Source of the DNA: Phalacrocorax aristotelis
Lineage: Eukaryota; Chordata; Aves; Suliformes; Phalacrocoracidae
Length of the DNA stretch: 64,000 nucleotides
Assembly (NCBI RefSeq): GCF_949628215.1
Contig: NC_134282.1
Coordinates: 1,781,001 to 1,845,000 of the forward strand
Direction: 5' to 3'
In this document: positions 1 to 25,338 of the stretch, in pieces
How the letters are laid out: each line of letters opens with the position of its first letter
How positions within the stretch are numbered: position 1 is the first letter of the stretch
The notes under the pieces: generated by a model
The model's input: the letters and a program-made list of their open reading frames with translations, nothing else
The model's database searches: none
Told to the model about the DNA's origin: nothing
Position numbers and translations under genes: made by a program

Positions 1-3000
1 CTCCTAGAACATTTGAACTTTTAAAAATGCCACAAAATATATGAATATAAGACTTTGAAGGTGAAGAAACAAAAAAATAAACCTCCCACAATATGCGGCA
101 CATTGTACATCTTCCTCAGCTACCGTCTTCTCTGCCAGAGTCATAAATTAAGGCTGTTGTGTCACTGAAGACAGGGCCGTTTGATTCATTGGTTAGCTCC
201 AGATTCACTTTAAAAGGTGTCATCAAACTAGGAGGAAATTCAGAATCTCAGAGCTTGATGTGCAGTGCTTGCTCATGGAATGTAAATACTTAGGAACAAT
301 GATAATGCAGTGATTGTGTTCTGTGCTTAATACTGTCTGAGAATATCAGTGCTCAGATTGATGCAATTCCTGAGTGCCTGGAACTTGCCGTTTAGAAAGT
401 ATGCAGAGTATTACTAGTCAAGGAAATATTTTCAGTTCCACCAAAATTTTTCTGTCCTTTAATTGTGTGCAGACCTGTCACTTATTTCGTCTTCTGAAGC
501 GTGTAATTAAATTTAGTCGTTATTGTTTTGTTCTTGTATGAAACCTCTGTTTTGCAACCCAGTGTTTTGTAATAGAATTTGTGTGAAAATGCTAAACGGG
601 ACTAAAGCAAACGATCACAAAAAAATGACCGTATGCTCTTCTCTTTAAGATTGTGGTTTGGTATCTGATACTAGGGCAGAGCGCTTCACAGAGCTTTCTA
701 GATAACGCGAGGCAGTGCTATACAAAGCTGCAGCTTTAATTTATAAAAAATCTGCCCTGTTTCGGGCTGTGTTAATGTGTTTGGCGGTGTGAACCATGAA
801 ACAGTCCGTCTTTGCAGAGAGCCTGAAGCAAAAGACCAAGAGGTGGACTTCTTCGTGCTTTGAATGGATGTCAGCTTGGGTGCCATCAGTGATACTCGAT
901 CTTCTGATTATTGTGAATTGCTGCAGTTAGTGTGGGGAAATACTATGGGGAGAAGATGAATGAGAACTTATCTGAGGGTTTATAAAAAACAGAATTAAAG
1001 CAAATGTAGATGGACATTGACTAGCAAATAGTCAGGCTCTTCAGTGAAGAGTTTCATTTCCTTTAAGATGTCTCAGCCTCCGAAAGTATGTGAAATGCTG
1101 ACATACAGTAAAACATATTGTGATTCAGTTACTATAACTCTTGCAGTCTTGTTGCCTTCTGAAATGACTTAAACTGGAAAGGAGGGGAAGGATAGAAGTG
1201 CCTGACTGTAATGCAGAGCAAAAAGCACTTTCAAGTTCCACCTATTAAAAAAATTAGTTGTTTGGAGGTAAAATAGGCTTGCCAGTTTGCAGAAGCTGTA
1301 GTTTTTCCCCTCCTTATGTTACATCTCAGACAAATATTAATCATATGGATTTTCAACAGAAGCCCAGTGTTTGAGTCATTCTGAATCCTACTGTTCTAAA
1401 ACATTAAAAGAGCTGAGTAATGTTAAGATTAAAATTATTTCATAAGATTTTAATTTTCAAAATGGGGGGGGAGGGGAGAGGACACACACCAAAATAAAAT
1501 AATCAAATCAGTTCCAGGATTGGATGTGTTTCTTAAATGAGATTGAAGATCTTGGAGCTGTTCTCGATGACTGGCTTGGCATCTTTGACAAGAACAAATA
1601 ACCGCCTCACAAACAGCACTGGGAGCTCTTGGGCCTGTTTGGTTGCTTTTCAGAGTGCAGATTTTAGCTCGGGTGGTCAGCATACAGCCTTGCACAGAGC
1701 TCCCAAGCAGTTTCAGGATGATTTGATTCTTGCACGGTTAATTTTTATATAAATTTTTGCTGTCCTATATATATATTTTTATTACTGTAGTAATTATTTC
1801 TAACATAAGTTACACTGTCATTTTCTTTATATTAAAATGCAATTTATGTGGTATTTGTACACATCTAAAGTCTTGCATTAAAATTGAAGATGCTTATTCA
1901 CAATCTATTGTTTTAGCACATGGGGTATTTAAAATTGATATGATTAAAAGATACATTTATCTGAGTTTTTTTCTGGTGACCCTTTCTGTCATGACATTGC
2001 TTTAAGTGCTTGTTCATGTAAACCAATTTTATCCCTAGTTTGGAAAAGGAAGACATTTTCCTTCCTTCAGATTCTTGATTTAAATTGAGCTTAGTTGTTT
2101 TTGAGCCAAAAGAAGTATTCGGATTGCATATATATAGATGCTACACTTGTCAAAATCTGATTTAACACAGTGTAAATTTAGAGCCTCCATGTGTATTTAG
2201 GGACTCATCGGTTTTGGTGATTTGAGTTAAAGATTTTGACAGTGCAACATAATGTCAGAGTACTAAAAAATTAATAAAGCTGTGGCATATTAGGTCTTGG
2301 GTATGCTTATTCTCTAAAAGCTGCTCCCCCCTGCACCTGAAATGATAAGTTAGGTTTAAGCAAACGTATTTATCTTGTGTTGCTGTGTGAGAACGTCAGC
2401 TGGAGTCCTTTCCTTTCCACGTGCATGTTGGTGGTGGGAAGGAAAGGAAGTAGGGGAGCTAATCGAGTTTTGCAGCAATCTCAACATTAGGTTTCATTAA
2501 GTCAACCTCAGCAGGCAGAGTTCATAAAATGGCACGGCAAGGCTTCCAGGAAGACTTTACGTCCAGATGCCCTAGAATACCAGGAAACTGATAATGATGT
2601 TAGTACCACTTTCCTTCCACTGGATCAGTAGGAAGGACGTAGCAGGGATGTTGGGTGCTCCTGACAGTCTTCAGGGCGAAGAGCAGTGGTCCATGCGGGG
2701 AAGTGTTACAGCTTTTTATAGGATATGAAATGCCTCTTTTTAATCTTACTGACACTTTCGGGGCAAGAAACTTCTCCATTGCGCTTGCTCTTTCTAGTAG
2801 TTTGGATTCAAGGTGTCTAAATAAAAAACAAGTATGGAGAATGAGGTGACCAGGAAGTAAAACTACTGTTTTGGGTGCTCCAAACACAACCTTAATCTCT
2901 AACATATGCAACAGGAAAGGGGAAACTCTTCTTTTGTCTTAAAAGCAGCTCAAAAGGGGCCATTGGATTTTTGGTTTCTTGTACAGCAGGATAAAAATGT

Positions 3001-6000
3001 AATCCAAGTCCAAAGTAAAGGTGCTATAAATGAGTATGTAATGATGTCAGTGCCTTGTTGCTGTTCCCCTGACGTTAGGAAAAAAAGCAGGTAATTGGGA
3101 AGGTCAGGTAGGTGGAGACAGGAAGTCATTGAGGTTTTTTTTTTTCTTCTCATCTATTATAGTTTGCCCATCTATTTGCATTTGTTACATCGAAAGCCAA
3201 ACGCACGCTTTGAAAAGGGGCGAAATGAAGAAAACAGACTTTTCTTAGTGGTGTTGCTTCAGAAGCTTGAGCAATTCTCTGTTGTCAGTCTCTACAGAAA
3301 CCTTGTGGCCCTGAATCGTAGACCTTCCTAGTAACTTTGACAAGGTGACAGCTGAAAGGCTAACATCCTAAGCAAACAGTTAAACTGCTAGAGTGTGTCA
3401 TTGGTGTGACCGATGTTTGCTTTTTCATTGAGTCAGATATCCTTTTGCTTTGCATTTAACTTCTGGAAGCAAGAATTTGAGAATATTTAGCCATTTTTAC
3501 TAATCTTTCAGGCACAGTTGCTGAGGAAGACTCCACAACGGTGATGTGCGTATCCCAAATGTTAAAACCAAATGACTTGCAAGAGCAGTGTCTGCTCTGT
3601 AATGAAGGCTAGAAGCAGAGAGGGCGTACTTAGCTAGGCTGCTGCTGACCCAGCTTGCTTTGCCTGGGATACGTAGGAGTATTTACAAGAACAGAAGTTT
3701 CAGTGGGTTGGAAAGACAACCTTGGGCAAAGCAGGTTGTGGAGCCATGGGCTCCCTGGTGGCCACGGTGCCTGGCAGGTCTGTTACTCTCTGTAACTGAA
3801 GGCTCTGTCTCCACAGGGGAATTTGGCTATTCATAACCTCGTGAGTGTCACGCTTTCATAGAAAAGTTCTTGTATTTAAAAAAAAAAAAAGTTGACACTT
3901 TGGGGAAGACTGCTTCTGTTGGGAATATTGTACTACTTCTTTCCTTCAGCATTTTGTTTCTCTTCCATCCTCTTCTGTTGGAAGCTTCATCTAGGGCCAT
4001 TTTCCTTCCAGTAGCCAGGTAGGTAATTTCTGACTTTTGACTGCTATACTCTGTGTGTTTATGTGGCCGGAATATCTTTTTACCTTTTTTTCTTTCTTTT
4101 TGGGCTATGAACTCTACAAATACATGTGCATTTTAATACATTGCAAGGGCGTGAAAATAGCGAATTGCAAGTTTAATTTACAACTTCCTTTTAACATAAT
4201 GTCAGCTCTATCTAGATAGGGCTTTTTTTATAAGAAAACTTCTTGCCTAGAAGTTTTCTGCTAGATATAATCAATGTTAAAAATATTCCTGCAGCCTTTA
4301 TTTTGAGAACGCTGCAAGTGTGAAGATAGAAGCACAAGGATACAAATTGCTTTAACATAGCATCATCCTTAAGTATTTGGTGTAGTTTCTTTTTCAATAA
4401 GTAATCATCTGAATAAAAAGGCTATACTGCATGAGAAACATCAAAAGAGTATAGATTAGATACATCAGTCTCATCACAAGCGGTGCTTGAAGTAGTTGCA
4501 CAGGATATGTACTCTTAATCCCATACTTGTGTTAGTAGAGGTGTAAAACAGTACTTAGGGTTTTTACTTTCTAGTATGGGATTTCTAATCAGTCAGTGGC
4601 TCTCTGTAAAGTGAGGTTTTTGACAGATTTTTAAAGGTCTGTGATAATACGTGTCTTAAAAAACCCCAACCAACCAACCAACCAACAAAACCCAAACCTG
4701 GCAGAAACTACTAAAGTAGCCTGAACTCTAGTCTGGAAGAGGACTTAATTTTTGTGGCTTAGAGACAAATGATTGACCAGAAAAATATTGTGAACCAAAA
4801 GCAAAATTAAAATTAGACCTGAGGGCCGTAGTTTTATCTGATCTTTGGATAATCAGTATAAAAAAAGCAAATGTTTATATTCCCTTGTTTTCTTATGAAA
4901 GAGTACAGCTGTATGCTAAATGTTACAGCTGCATAATTATGTGAATGGCATAATGCCTCGCTGTGACTTGGGTACCAAGGGGGTATGTGTGTGGTGCTGA
5001 ATGGTGAGGAGGAGGGAAGGGTGCTGAAGAATATGTGTAGATCAAATGTATTTTTTTTTCCCCAAGCTGGTGGTACATTTGAAAGGATGCAATGTGCATG
5101 TGTAACTGGTACTGCTGGCCTTTCTGCTCCTGAAGTGTGTAAGAATGCTCCACTTTCACAAACTGTCAGCCAGGAATTATTTCAGTCAAGTGAACAGTCA
5201 CCTTAGTTGAATCGAGGCACTTTCCTGTAGACGATTTCCTTTAATGTATATCTTCTTCACTGACTTTAAACCTAAAATCATCTGTGTGCTTAGTGCCTTT
5301 GATGTGCTCTGTGCAGTCTGCATGCTCTCAGAAAACAGGAGGCTGCTTAAGTAATCCTTTGTGGATGTAGGTGCCAGTCCAGATTTCATACGCGTAACAC
5401 TGCTTGGCCCTACAAATGCAAGGATGCTGTGCCACTTCAGTAAACAGCAATGTACTTAGCCCCTTAAAAAAAAAATAATCAGAATCAAACTTGTTTAGAG
5501 ATGGATTTAAATGTAAGCGGTCTTTTAAAGTTTCTTTGAATTGTCACACTCTCCAGTACACTTCTCATAGCAAAACTTGTTGGAACAGTTTCTGGGTGTA
5601 GCTGGGTATTTGATGAGGCAAAAAATGTAGTATGTTGGCTCGCTCTGTGTGTGTCCGTGTCCAGCTGTCTGTCCCCAAGGAAGACTATGGACTTGGAACC
5701 AAGTCTGTCTGTCTTGTTACTTAAGGTTATATCTTTTTGCTTCATTAAGGCCTTTCTTGCCACTTCTTACATGTTTTGAATTGCAAAACCAGTAATAATT
5801 TGCTCAGTGATGGAGTGTCCTGTGGTCAGTGAACCAAGTTTTCACTGGAGAATCATTATTATGGTCACGAAAGACAACATAACTTGAATTTCACATGAAG
5901 TTCTGTTTGCAGGGAGTGTGCTAAAAATAAATCTCTGCTTACGTACCAAAACATTTTGACCTGGAAATGAACATAATGAATACAAGATGCAAGAATGTTA

Positions 6001-9000
6001 CTTTTGGAAAAAATCACTCTTTTGGACTGAAATATTCATGACTTTTAAAAATTCCTTCCTTCCTGTGCTTTTTTTTTTTCAGTCTTGTGCTTAACACTGA
6101 ACTTCTTGGGTTTTTTTTTTCCTAGAATCTAGCATGTGTGGGCAAAGAAGAGTGGGGCTTTCTGTACATGTTTTATGGATGTATGTGGCTTAGACTTGAA
6201 GTTGTGTTTTAGAAATAAACTCCTATATCTCTGAGCTTAAGACACTCCTAGACATGGCCTAGCGAACTGTCAGCTTACTGTAAAAAGAAGGGTAAATGCC
6301 TGAAGTCACTGGTTTTTGCTAGTAAACTTAGTAAGAACTATTTCACTCCAAGCTGTGATTTCCTTTGTCTATTTTGTGACTGCTGTTAACAAGGTAGGTA
6401 TTTGTGTGTCTGTCTGTCTTCCATGGAAACTGTAATCAAACCAGCGATCAAATGCAGAGACAGCGTCATGATCTGTTTGAGCTGATCGCCGCATGGGTTT
6501 GCACTCTCGTTTGCAGCTGTGCATGCGCCGTGTCAGCAGCGCTGGTAAAATGGCATTGCCTTCTAAACCCAGCAGCGCTACTGCAAGGCGCCACTTCCTC
6601 TGCCTTCCTCCGTTAGTGAGAAAGGCTAAAAGCTGATGCTTACAGTACTGAAGTCGGAAGGTGAACGCAGCTACTCATATTTGTCTGACTCAAATGACTT
6701 CTGTTAATTCCTCCAAGCAGTTATGGCAGTAAATGCAAACATTTTTACGTGGTAGGCTGTATTTCAAAGTTATACTAAAATCGCAGGCAAGTAACTATGC
6801 GTGTATACAGCCGCACATATTTCTGCCCATTCTGATGTGCAGGGGTACGAGGTGTTTTGGCGGAGGAAGGAAGGAGCAATATTGTTGGCTTGAAACTGCT
6901 TCTGCCGCACAGCTTGTGGGTGGGGTTGTATTCGTGATGTAACTGCATGGGGCATGCTGGCACATGAAGGGGCAAGGCTACTCCCATACCCCACTGATTT
7001 GTTGTTTGCTCGTGGGTCTCTTCGCGGCCTTTCCTTTGCAGCTGTACCTGCAATTTTGAGCACATACATTCATCAGTTCCTTAAAACCGGGGATGGTATC
7101 TGTTAGAGAAATGGGTGTTCAAATAAGTTCTGCTAATGCCCTTCCTCTCGAGAGGCGTTGGTTGATTATTTCCTGTTTTTGTACCAAAGCTATAATGGAG
7201 ACGTATCACTTTAAAACACTTCCAAAATGTGCAGAAGTGCAACAATAGCGCTGACCTCAGCGAGCGAGGTCACACCCAGGCTGCTTCCTGTTTTCTTCTT
7301 GGGGAGGCCCTCAGTATGGGAGGACTCTCCCTTACGGGTGCTGGCGGGCTTGGAAATCAGTGGCAATGAATTCCATCTTACAAAATGAAAATTCAGAAAT
7401 CTTAAGGAAAAGATTCAGTTAGGATTTCCAACCTCATTTTCTAAATGGTAACCAGTTTGGGTTTTTTTTTTTCAAATTAACAATTATTCTTTCTTTACTG
7501 AAATGTCATAAGATGCTCTGTAACTAATGTACCCCTCAAAAGTATATGTTAAAGATACAGATGGGAAGGAGGTGTGCTGAAGAGGTTTGGGAGGAGAGAG
7601 AACAAGGAGGAGCAAGGTACACACTGGCACAATTACAGCCCTTATATAGTATAGTTTCAACTTATGCCTCTCTCTGCTCAGATTTAAATATTAGTCGATC
7701 GATATAAAAGCTCCTTGCTTTGTTGTCTTTGTTTATTGATGCAGTACAGCTACAAATCAGAACAAAGAATTCTTGGAAAATTGAATAGCTGGTAAGGTCT
7801 CTGAGAAACGGAGGAGAGATGACATAGGGCCAAGATACAGTATAAAAGAAAAAGGCATTAAATATTTAATTTTCCTCAGTGGAGAGCTGAGTATGTGTGT
7901 GGTCCTCAGACAGCTCTACCATGGTAGATATATTACGTAAAATTCCAACTAAAATACTTTTTATGTATGAAGGTATGTAACTACAGTATATCGCTAATGC
8001 ATTTATTTTAAATGGCTGTTGTACAGGCAGAGATTTCACTTATGCCAGGCTTTGTCCACTGTGTCAGAGTGTACGGAATTTGAACTGCTCCTGAATCTTT
8101 CAAATCCATTCCCTTCAGGCTGTATGGAATAAAACCCCTGTATGTTTTTTCTTCTCTATTCATGGCTTTGAGTGGGCAAAGCTGCTGAAGTCTCGATTAG
8201 CGTCACTAAATGAGGAAATGTTTTATCAAAATCCCCTTTGGCACACCCTGAATATATAAAGTTATTAGTCTGTGTGTGCTGCTGGAGCTCCGCTTCAGAG
8301 CCAGAATGCCAGCCCACCGCTGCTGCAGCAGCAAAGCCTGCATACGCTGCCAGCCTTCTGTAGCAGAAGGCAAGCAGGTAACTTCCCACAAGCGGCTTCA
8401 GCATAGGGGGGCTGTGCGGACTGAAGCCTGACCGCATGTGAGTTACCAATATAGCTCCCTCGAGAGAGATCTGGAGTATTTCTTGGTGTCTTTTTCCTAT
8501 AATTAGTAAAGTGCTATAGTTAGCATTCCTTATGTTTAGCCACCTGTGTGATCACTAGTAGGGATGATCACATGAAAGCTATGTGAAACCTCCTCTCTTC
8601 CTTTCTGCTGCTGTGTGTTGGTCACTTGGCAGATCTTCCTGCGTATGAGTTGGAAAAACTGATATGTTTTTCATATGTGCATAGGTAAGCACTTATTTCA
8701 ATTCCAAAGGACTGATTTTTCTGATACAAAATAAAATTCTTGCCTAAGTAATTCTTTAGTCGGTAGCTCTTAAGAATCCAGTCAGACAGATTATTCTTTC
8801 TGCAGTCCCTTTAATCTCTATATCTCTGCCACAAGAGTAGTAATGCTTTGTTGTGGGGAGGGGCGTATTTACACCTCTCTAGTAATTTTTTTCCCCCTTC
8901 TGTCTATATAGTGATTTTACATGGGAAAAAGATAAACTTGCCGAGGCAAGTAAAAATGCCCTTTTTTTTAAAAGAAACCAAATTACTTAGCATCTTCATT

Positions 9001-12000
9001 TGTAAACTGTAATCTTCTCTGAGACAGAAATAGCTCTGCTTTGCAGAACTGAAGGTTCCTATCACTACATGCCTGACTATTCTGCCTTGAGTAATCTGCC
9101 AAGTATCAGCCCATTTCCCGGCTTTCCAGCTTGGCCTCCTGGTCGGTGCCGCAGGGTCAGCAGATCCCCATCCGATGAAGTCCCTGCATCCCGGCTGGTG
9201 TCGGCGCTGTGTCCTGCCCTGCTGCTGGCCACTGTGCCCTGGGCTCGGTGAGTCATCTTAGGGTGTGTCCTCAAGTGCATGTGGAGTGAGATTTTTTGCA
9301 GAGAAAAGGGTGTTTTTCCAGCCACAATGAGTCCACGTGTTGCAGAGAAAGTACTTTTGGGGCAAGAACCTGTGGTAATACGTCACTGCCTGCCTGTAGA
9401 ATGAAGAATTAAACTTTTAGCAAATGATGCTGCTAGTGAATCAGGATTAGTGTAAGTGGTAATTTATCTGTGGAGCGCTCAAGCCTGCCAGTGGCTTTCT
9501 TGACGCTAGATACGCTGTGGAATCTGACTTAGTTAATTATTTTGCCTCGGGAGGCACTTTATTTTGGTATCAGTTAATTCACTTGTACAAGTCTGCTGAG
9601 GAAAAATTGCACTTGAGGTGCAGTTCAGCCTACAAATGACATTGCTTTTATGAGGGCAAAGATGTGCCACCTTGGTTACACAATCGTTATTGCTCACAGC
9701 AAGCTCTCTGTACTCTTGCTTCCGATGGGAAGCATCTTGTGTCCTTGACCCTGTTTCCTCATCGCTTGGGTGTCCTGCAGTGGTATACCCCCTGGCTACC
9801 AGTGGTATTAAAAAGTTCTTCCCCTTCCTGTTGCTCATCCCCTCAAGGCCTCTTTGCTGGAGCAGATGATATTATTCATAGTACATCATGAACTGCATTT
9901 GAAGAGAAGCTTATCTGGCTTCTTCATCAGGGTTTCCACCTGTGAATGTTGAAAAGCAGATACCACTAGTGTTCTGCATCTAAGGTAACACTGAATGTTT
10001 TTTCTTTGACTAAACATTTATTAAAGATTTTAGTAAGTCAGGGAGGCAGACATCACGTTACCTCCAGTCGCCTGAGATGGCAGGAGGAACGCTGACTCTC
10101 TGCCTGTAGAGGTGCAAGACCTGATGGCCTCTCTGCGTGCACAGCTGAGTACGATACAGCTGGGCTTCTGGGGAAGCTTGTGTTCGGAACAAAGGATTTT
10201 CCAGGCTGTGGAGCAGTGCTCCTTCCTGGCTGTACTATTTTGATCTTCCTGGAGGGGAAAATGAACAGCCATTTGTCCTTTGTAACCTAGGACAGGTTGG
10301 AGTTGAACCCACTGAGGTTTTCAGTCATTTGTTGTATGAGGAAAAAATTTGTGGTACAAAGATCACCTCTGCTCTTGGCAATCCCTGTAAGCCCTGCGAA
10401 AGCAGTCCCAGCATTTAATCTGATAAAAACTGAGTTGCTTTTTATCTGATAACTGGTAGCACTGGGAAATAGCACGCTTCAAGGTTGTGGTGATGACCTG
10501 CTTCTCTGCACTGAGGACAGGTTTATAGGATGCAGCCTCTGCTTTGCCATTGCTGCCAGCCATCTCGGTCCTGTTCTTGCTGTGCTTCACTGGTCACCTC
10601 ACTGATACACTTAAAACCAACACTACAGCAAGTAAATCTAGTCTGGATAATGGTCTCTGCATATAATGATGTTCTGACTATGACTTCCTCTCTTTTCCTC
10701 TCTTTTGACTGTATCACTGTAGCATCAGAAGCATCAGAACAGATGTGTCTGCATGCGCAAGTTCCAAGCACGTGCTTATCTTGCTGCGTTGCTGTTGTGA
10801 GCCTGGCATCAGCAAGGTGTTCACGTGGTAGTTTGACAGGAGTTCAGAGATGCTGTTTGCAGTGTGAATCGGGAAAAGCATCTGTGAGAGCGTCCTCTCT
10901 ATCCACTCCATTTCTGTAATTCCCTGTGGGCATCTCGAAATAGCACTTAAACTTAAAATTCCCAAGTAGAAGCATCTTGCTAATGGTTCTGCTAAATACT
11001 TTATGGTGGATGATCATCTGAATACACGAGCAGTTGTGGTGGGAGCTGCAGCCACCCAGTACCACAGAGGGCGTTGGATACACTTCAGTTTAATGGTTAA
11101 ACTGTGGACTTAGCTTGTTTACTGGAGTATCCTGGTGTTTATATAAAGCTTAAGAATATCTCAGAGATTGCTGTTCAGCTGCTGCGTACTGCAAAGGAAC
11201 TTCAATACATAAAGCTAGAACAATGCAGTTCTAGAAGGAATCTAGAAATTTTGTACTGGCTTGGCAGCCGCTCTGTTCATTGAGGTATAGCTTGACCTTG
11301 AACCACTGACACATTTCTGCTGAGCAGTAATGCTAATGGCTTTGCAAATTGGTAACACACTGATCGCTGCTAGCACTTTTCAACCAAAAAATATTATTTC
11401 TTTCAAAACAGTATGAAATACCATTGTGCTTTAATTTGCTTAGGAATTGACTTTTAAACAAAGATGGGTGGGTGAGAAGGCTTCTGAAGCTGGATTAGGT
11501 CCATGCAGGAACTTGTAGAGGTATAACAGAATTTAAAGATGTTAAGTTTAACAGCTGTTTAACTGCTGGCGCAGCTTGATACAGAAATGCCGTTAATGAT
11601 GAACAGCACTGATATGAACGAAATTAAGGTGATTAATGATGACTTTATGGATGAAGCGCAGTGTGGTCGTTGATGGTCTTTGAGTGCCAGTGCAACACTA
11701 CAGCTAATTTTCTAATATGCTCATAGCTTTACCTATCAGTTCTAACCATGCCCTGATGTTAGCCACCCGCGACCAGCCATGCATGCTCCCAGCTGAATAG
11801 CAACGTCGCTTTCTTGATCAGTTATCCTCTGTATTGAAGTTACTGTTTACAGAGCACTGCAGTGTGTGGCACATCACAGGACAGAAGCTGACTTCCCTTC
11901 TCAGAAAATTAGAGATACATCAACTTCTATGTTAGGAATCTTTATCTTCTGTTAAAAATAGCATGCAAGGCTGCTGAAACATTGGCAGATATCATGGCTG

Positions 12001-14113
12001 GCTTGCTTGCTTTAGACGTTTGAGTCCATTGTTGTGCTACCTTTGTGTAGGTTCTAGAACAAAAAAAGGGAAAAAATTTTAAAAAGGGTAATTGGACACC
12101 GTCGGAACTGAAAGTGGGGCTCTATTTCGTGGAGGTATAGAATTCCAATCAGATATACTAAAATTGTGATGAACCGTCAGAGACTATCAAGGCATGTGAT
12201 CAGCATGCGTGCTAAAGTGATTACAGTTTTTAATGCTTGGTTTTTGAAATCAGACGTTAGTGTTGATTTCTATTTTATGCCTACTGTGTGTTAAGCAATA
12301 CTAAATAGTCTGGGCTTCTGAAGTAGGAAGATGATGGTGAATGAAGTAGACTCTTGGAATATTCACATTTGGATTATGTCTTTGTAGTTGAACAGAGGAT
12401 AGTCTTAAGGAAGGGAAAGGTGTGAACTTCACTGTTCGCTTATGTATAGCTGAAAATATTAGCTAGACTTTGTAAGTCACCACTGTGCTCTTACCGGTTA
12501 GGGTGTATTTTGATGTGGAGAGGATCCAATTTGTGTATTTTTGTGGGTTTGTTCTGAAATGGACTATGCCGTGATACCTGTGGAAAGCATGGTGGGTCAG
12601 GTTGAAAGAAAAAAAAAGAGTAGACGGATAATTAATAAAGATCCACTTTCCTTCTCGAGTAGTGTGGAGTTTTGTAGCTCTCAAACACTTGTGTAAGCTG
12701 TTAGTCCAAGGGTGATTATCTTATTAGTAACTTACTTTGAACCAAAACCTTTCATGCTTTATATCTATGAAGTGTCGTGTTTTATAGATGGGGAAAAGAC
12801 TTCCCAAGTCTGTCTTTTAGAGCACATCACTGTTGAGCTACAAAGAACCAGCAGCTAGACCAAATAAAGGGTCTTCCCTAGGGGTATACAACTTACCAGA
12901 CACACTGTGGCCTTTCTTCCCAGTTTGGTTGGTTGTGTTTTGGGTTTTTTTTTTGCATTTTTCAGTGCACTAGACTGGGGGGACAACACTGTATTGCCTC
13001 TCATCCTTAAATAAAAAGCTCAGAATAACGTTTTGAATAGGTTTTTCTCCCCACTACTTTTCCTTCCTCATTCAATTTTCATTTTGTGAGTAGTAGTCTG
13101 ACTTTCATCTTTCTTCTCCTATAAGCTAGAAATGTTTTGGGCTTTTTAGGTAATGTAGTGGGACCACCACCGCCACCTTTCTGGTGTGCTTTTTCTATCA
13201 TGAAAAAAATACAAGCGCCTGGCTTGTTCCAGAGCGAGCTACTAGCTTATTTTACTGTCACAGCGAGGATATTGAAGTCTCCATGTATGTGAATAGACTT
13301 AAGAGGTCTCTGTAGTGGTGTTTGGCTGCACTGCTGTACTGGGGATAAAGAAGAAAAGTGATCTGAGGAAACAGTTCAACTCACTGGAAAAATCGGGTGC
13401 CAAACCTGATTGAAAAACATTACTAACTTGAAAGTGTGCTTGCATGTGGTCTTACTGTTTACTGAACCTTTTTATTAAGGTTGCTTTGAGTCCTTGTTTA
13501 GGTGAGAACTGCTTGGCTGCTGTGGGCTGTACCGGCATGAGGATGCTTCTAGGGGTGGTTCGGTCTTTACTATCCCTTCTCACTGTGTGGGTGCTTTTGA
13601 AATGAAAATGTATTTGTGCCTTGCCCAAGGAAAATTCGGGGGAAAAAATTGTAGAAAACCTGCTATTTCAGCTGTAGACTATGATTCAAAATTTTCATCT
13701 TTAATTAAAACCCCACCTTGGATGTTACGTGCAAAAGTTGGTTGTATCGTAGCACTGTCTTTGCTCTCTGTTGCCATCTTCGGGTGAAGCCTGCTGGAGG
13801 TTTCTGGGTGGGTGAGAGGAGTGGCGCGACAAATGCATTCAGTAACAGTTTTTTAAAGTACAGTGGGTGGTTCTGTCGGCAGTTGCTTCTATAATCAAAA
13901 AATACTTTATTTAATTCTGCTTTGCGTGGTAATTCAGAAGTTGAAATAACTTTGGTCTTGCCAAGTTTATTAGACAATGTCCTAAAGGGAATATCTATTT
14001 GGAAGCCTTTCTACAGGCAGAATAAATATATATAGGTTTGTGGGGTTTTTTTGGGTTTTTTTTAAGAGGAGAAAGTGATACTGAAACTTATTTTTCTTCC
14101 CTCTTATTGGCAG
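1..14113 (+). other. GNB4: Upstream / first-intron region of GNB4, no supported exon
   Basis: No conserved coding exon was found on either strand. The first GNB4 coding exon is preceded by a splice acceptor (cag ending at 14113 or 14127), so at least one non-coding exon lies further 5'. I see no CpG island here, which suggests the promoter is outside the window to the left. The sequence is mostly AT-rich with short simple repeats such as a CCAA run at 4666-4686. Open frames of 60-129 codons occur on both strands but lack recognisable protein motifs and look like chance. Assignment to intron 1 is inferred from the known GNB4 structure, in which the ATG lies in the second exon. Confidence 0.6.
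4666..4686. repeat. (CCAA)n simple repeat
   Basis: About five CCAA units in an A/C-rich stretch. Confidence 0.85.
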
Positions 14114-14153
14114 GTTTTCTTCACCAGTGGGTTGTGAGAAATAGAGACTGAAG

Positions 14154-24559
<10,406 letters not shown>

Positions 24560-25332
24560 CTGGGAGCCAAACATGTACATTCTCCATTTGAGATCTGGAG
24601 AGATCAATGCTGCAGCCTATAGCTGTGAAATAACATTTCTACCTTGTATTTGCAGGTGAAGTTTTTCTATTCACTGATTATTACACAAAACGGCTTTCTG
24701 TAAACTAGAAAAAAAATCAAGTGAAGAAATAGGGGAGGGGGGAAGAAATCACTGACTTTTTAAAAGGGGCCAGCACACATAATCATGGTGACCGACAAAC
24801 TAAGAGCCAGTCTTTTTGTTTTTGGTGGTTTGGTTAGATCGTCCTTGAAGGGTTTTTGCTTGTGCTCAGTCTGCTAATCCTGTACCTTTTTTTGTACATA
24901 ACAGAATATTCACATTATAGCAGCCGATCATGTAACATTTGTCTGTATGTAAAGAAGTACGTTCGCATTTTTTAAGGAACTACATTTATAGCTTTGCTTT
25001 TAACCCGAGATGTCACTTCTGAGTTTTGTAGTGGACGAACTAGATTGCTGTTCTAAATGTTTTTGTGAATTTACTGTAGATAAAGCGAAGCCAATGGTAT
25101 GTATGTGTTTTTATAATAGAAGGCATTTGAATTTATTTTTAAAGGCCCTGGAGACTCCCAGTTAATACCTACCGCCTTATTCACTCATTTCTTGACGTGC
25201 TTGCCTATTTTTAATTGTGGGGGTTCTTCCTTCAAGCCAGTGGTTCCTGGTTCATCCATTGGCAGTCACGGCCTCCAAACACCAAGGAGTTAACACCAGG
25301 CAGACTTGCAACAACAGCAAAAACAATTAAAA

Positions 25333-25338
25333 AATAAA
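25333..25338 (+). terminator. GNB4: Possible proximal poly(A) signal of GNB4
   Basis: AATAAA about 775 nt after the stop, inside an A-rich tract (25322-25353). The A-richness makes it a weaker candidate, and it could cause internal priming in cDNA libraries. Confidence 0.3.
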
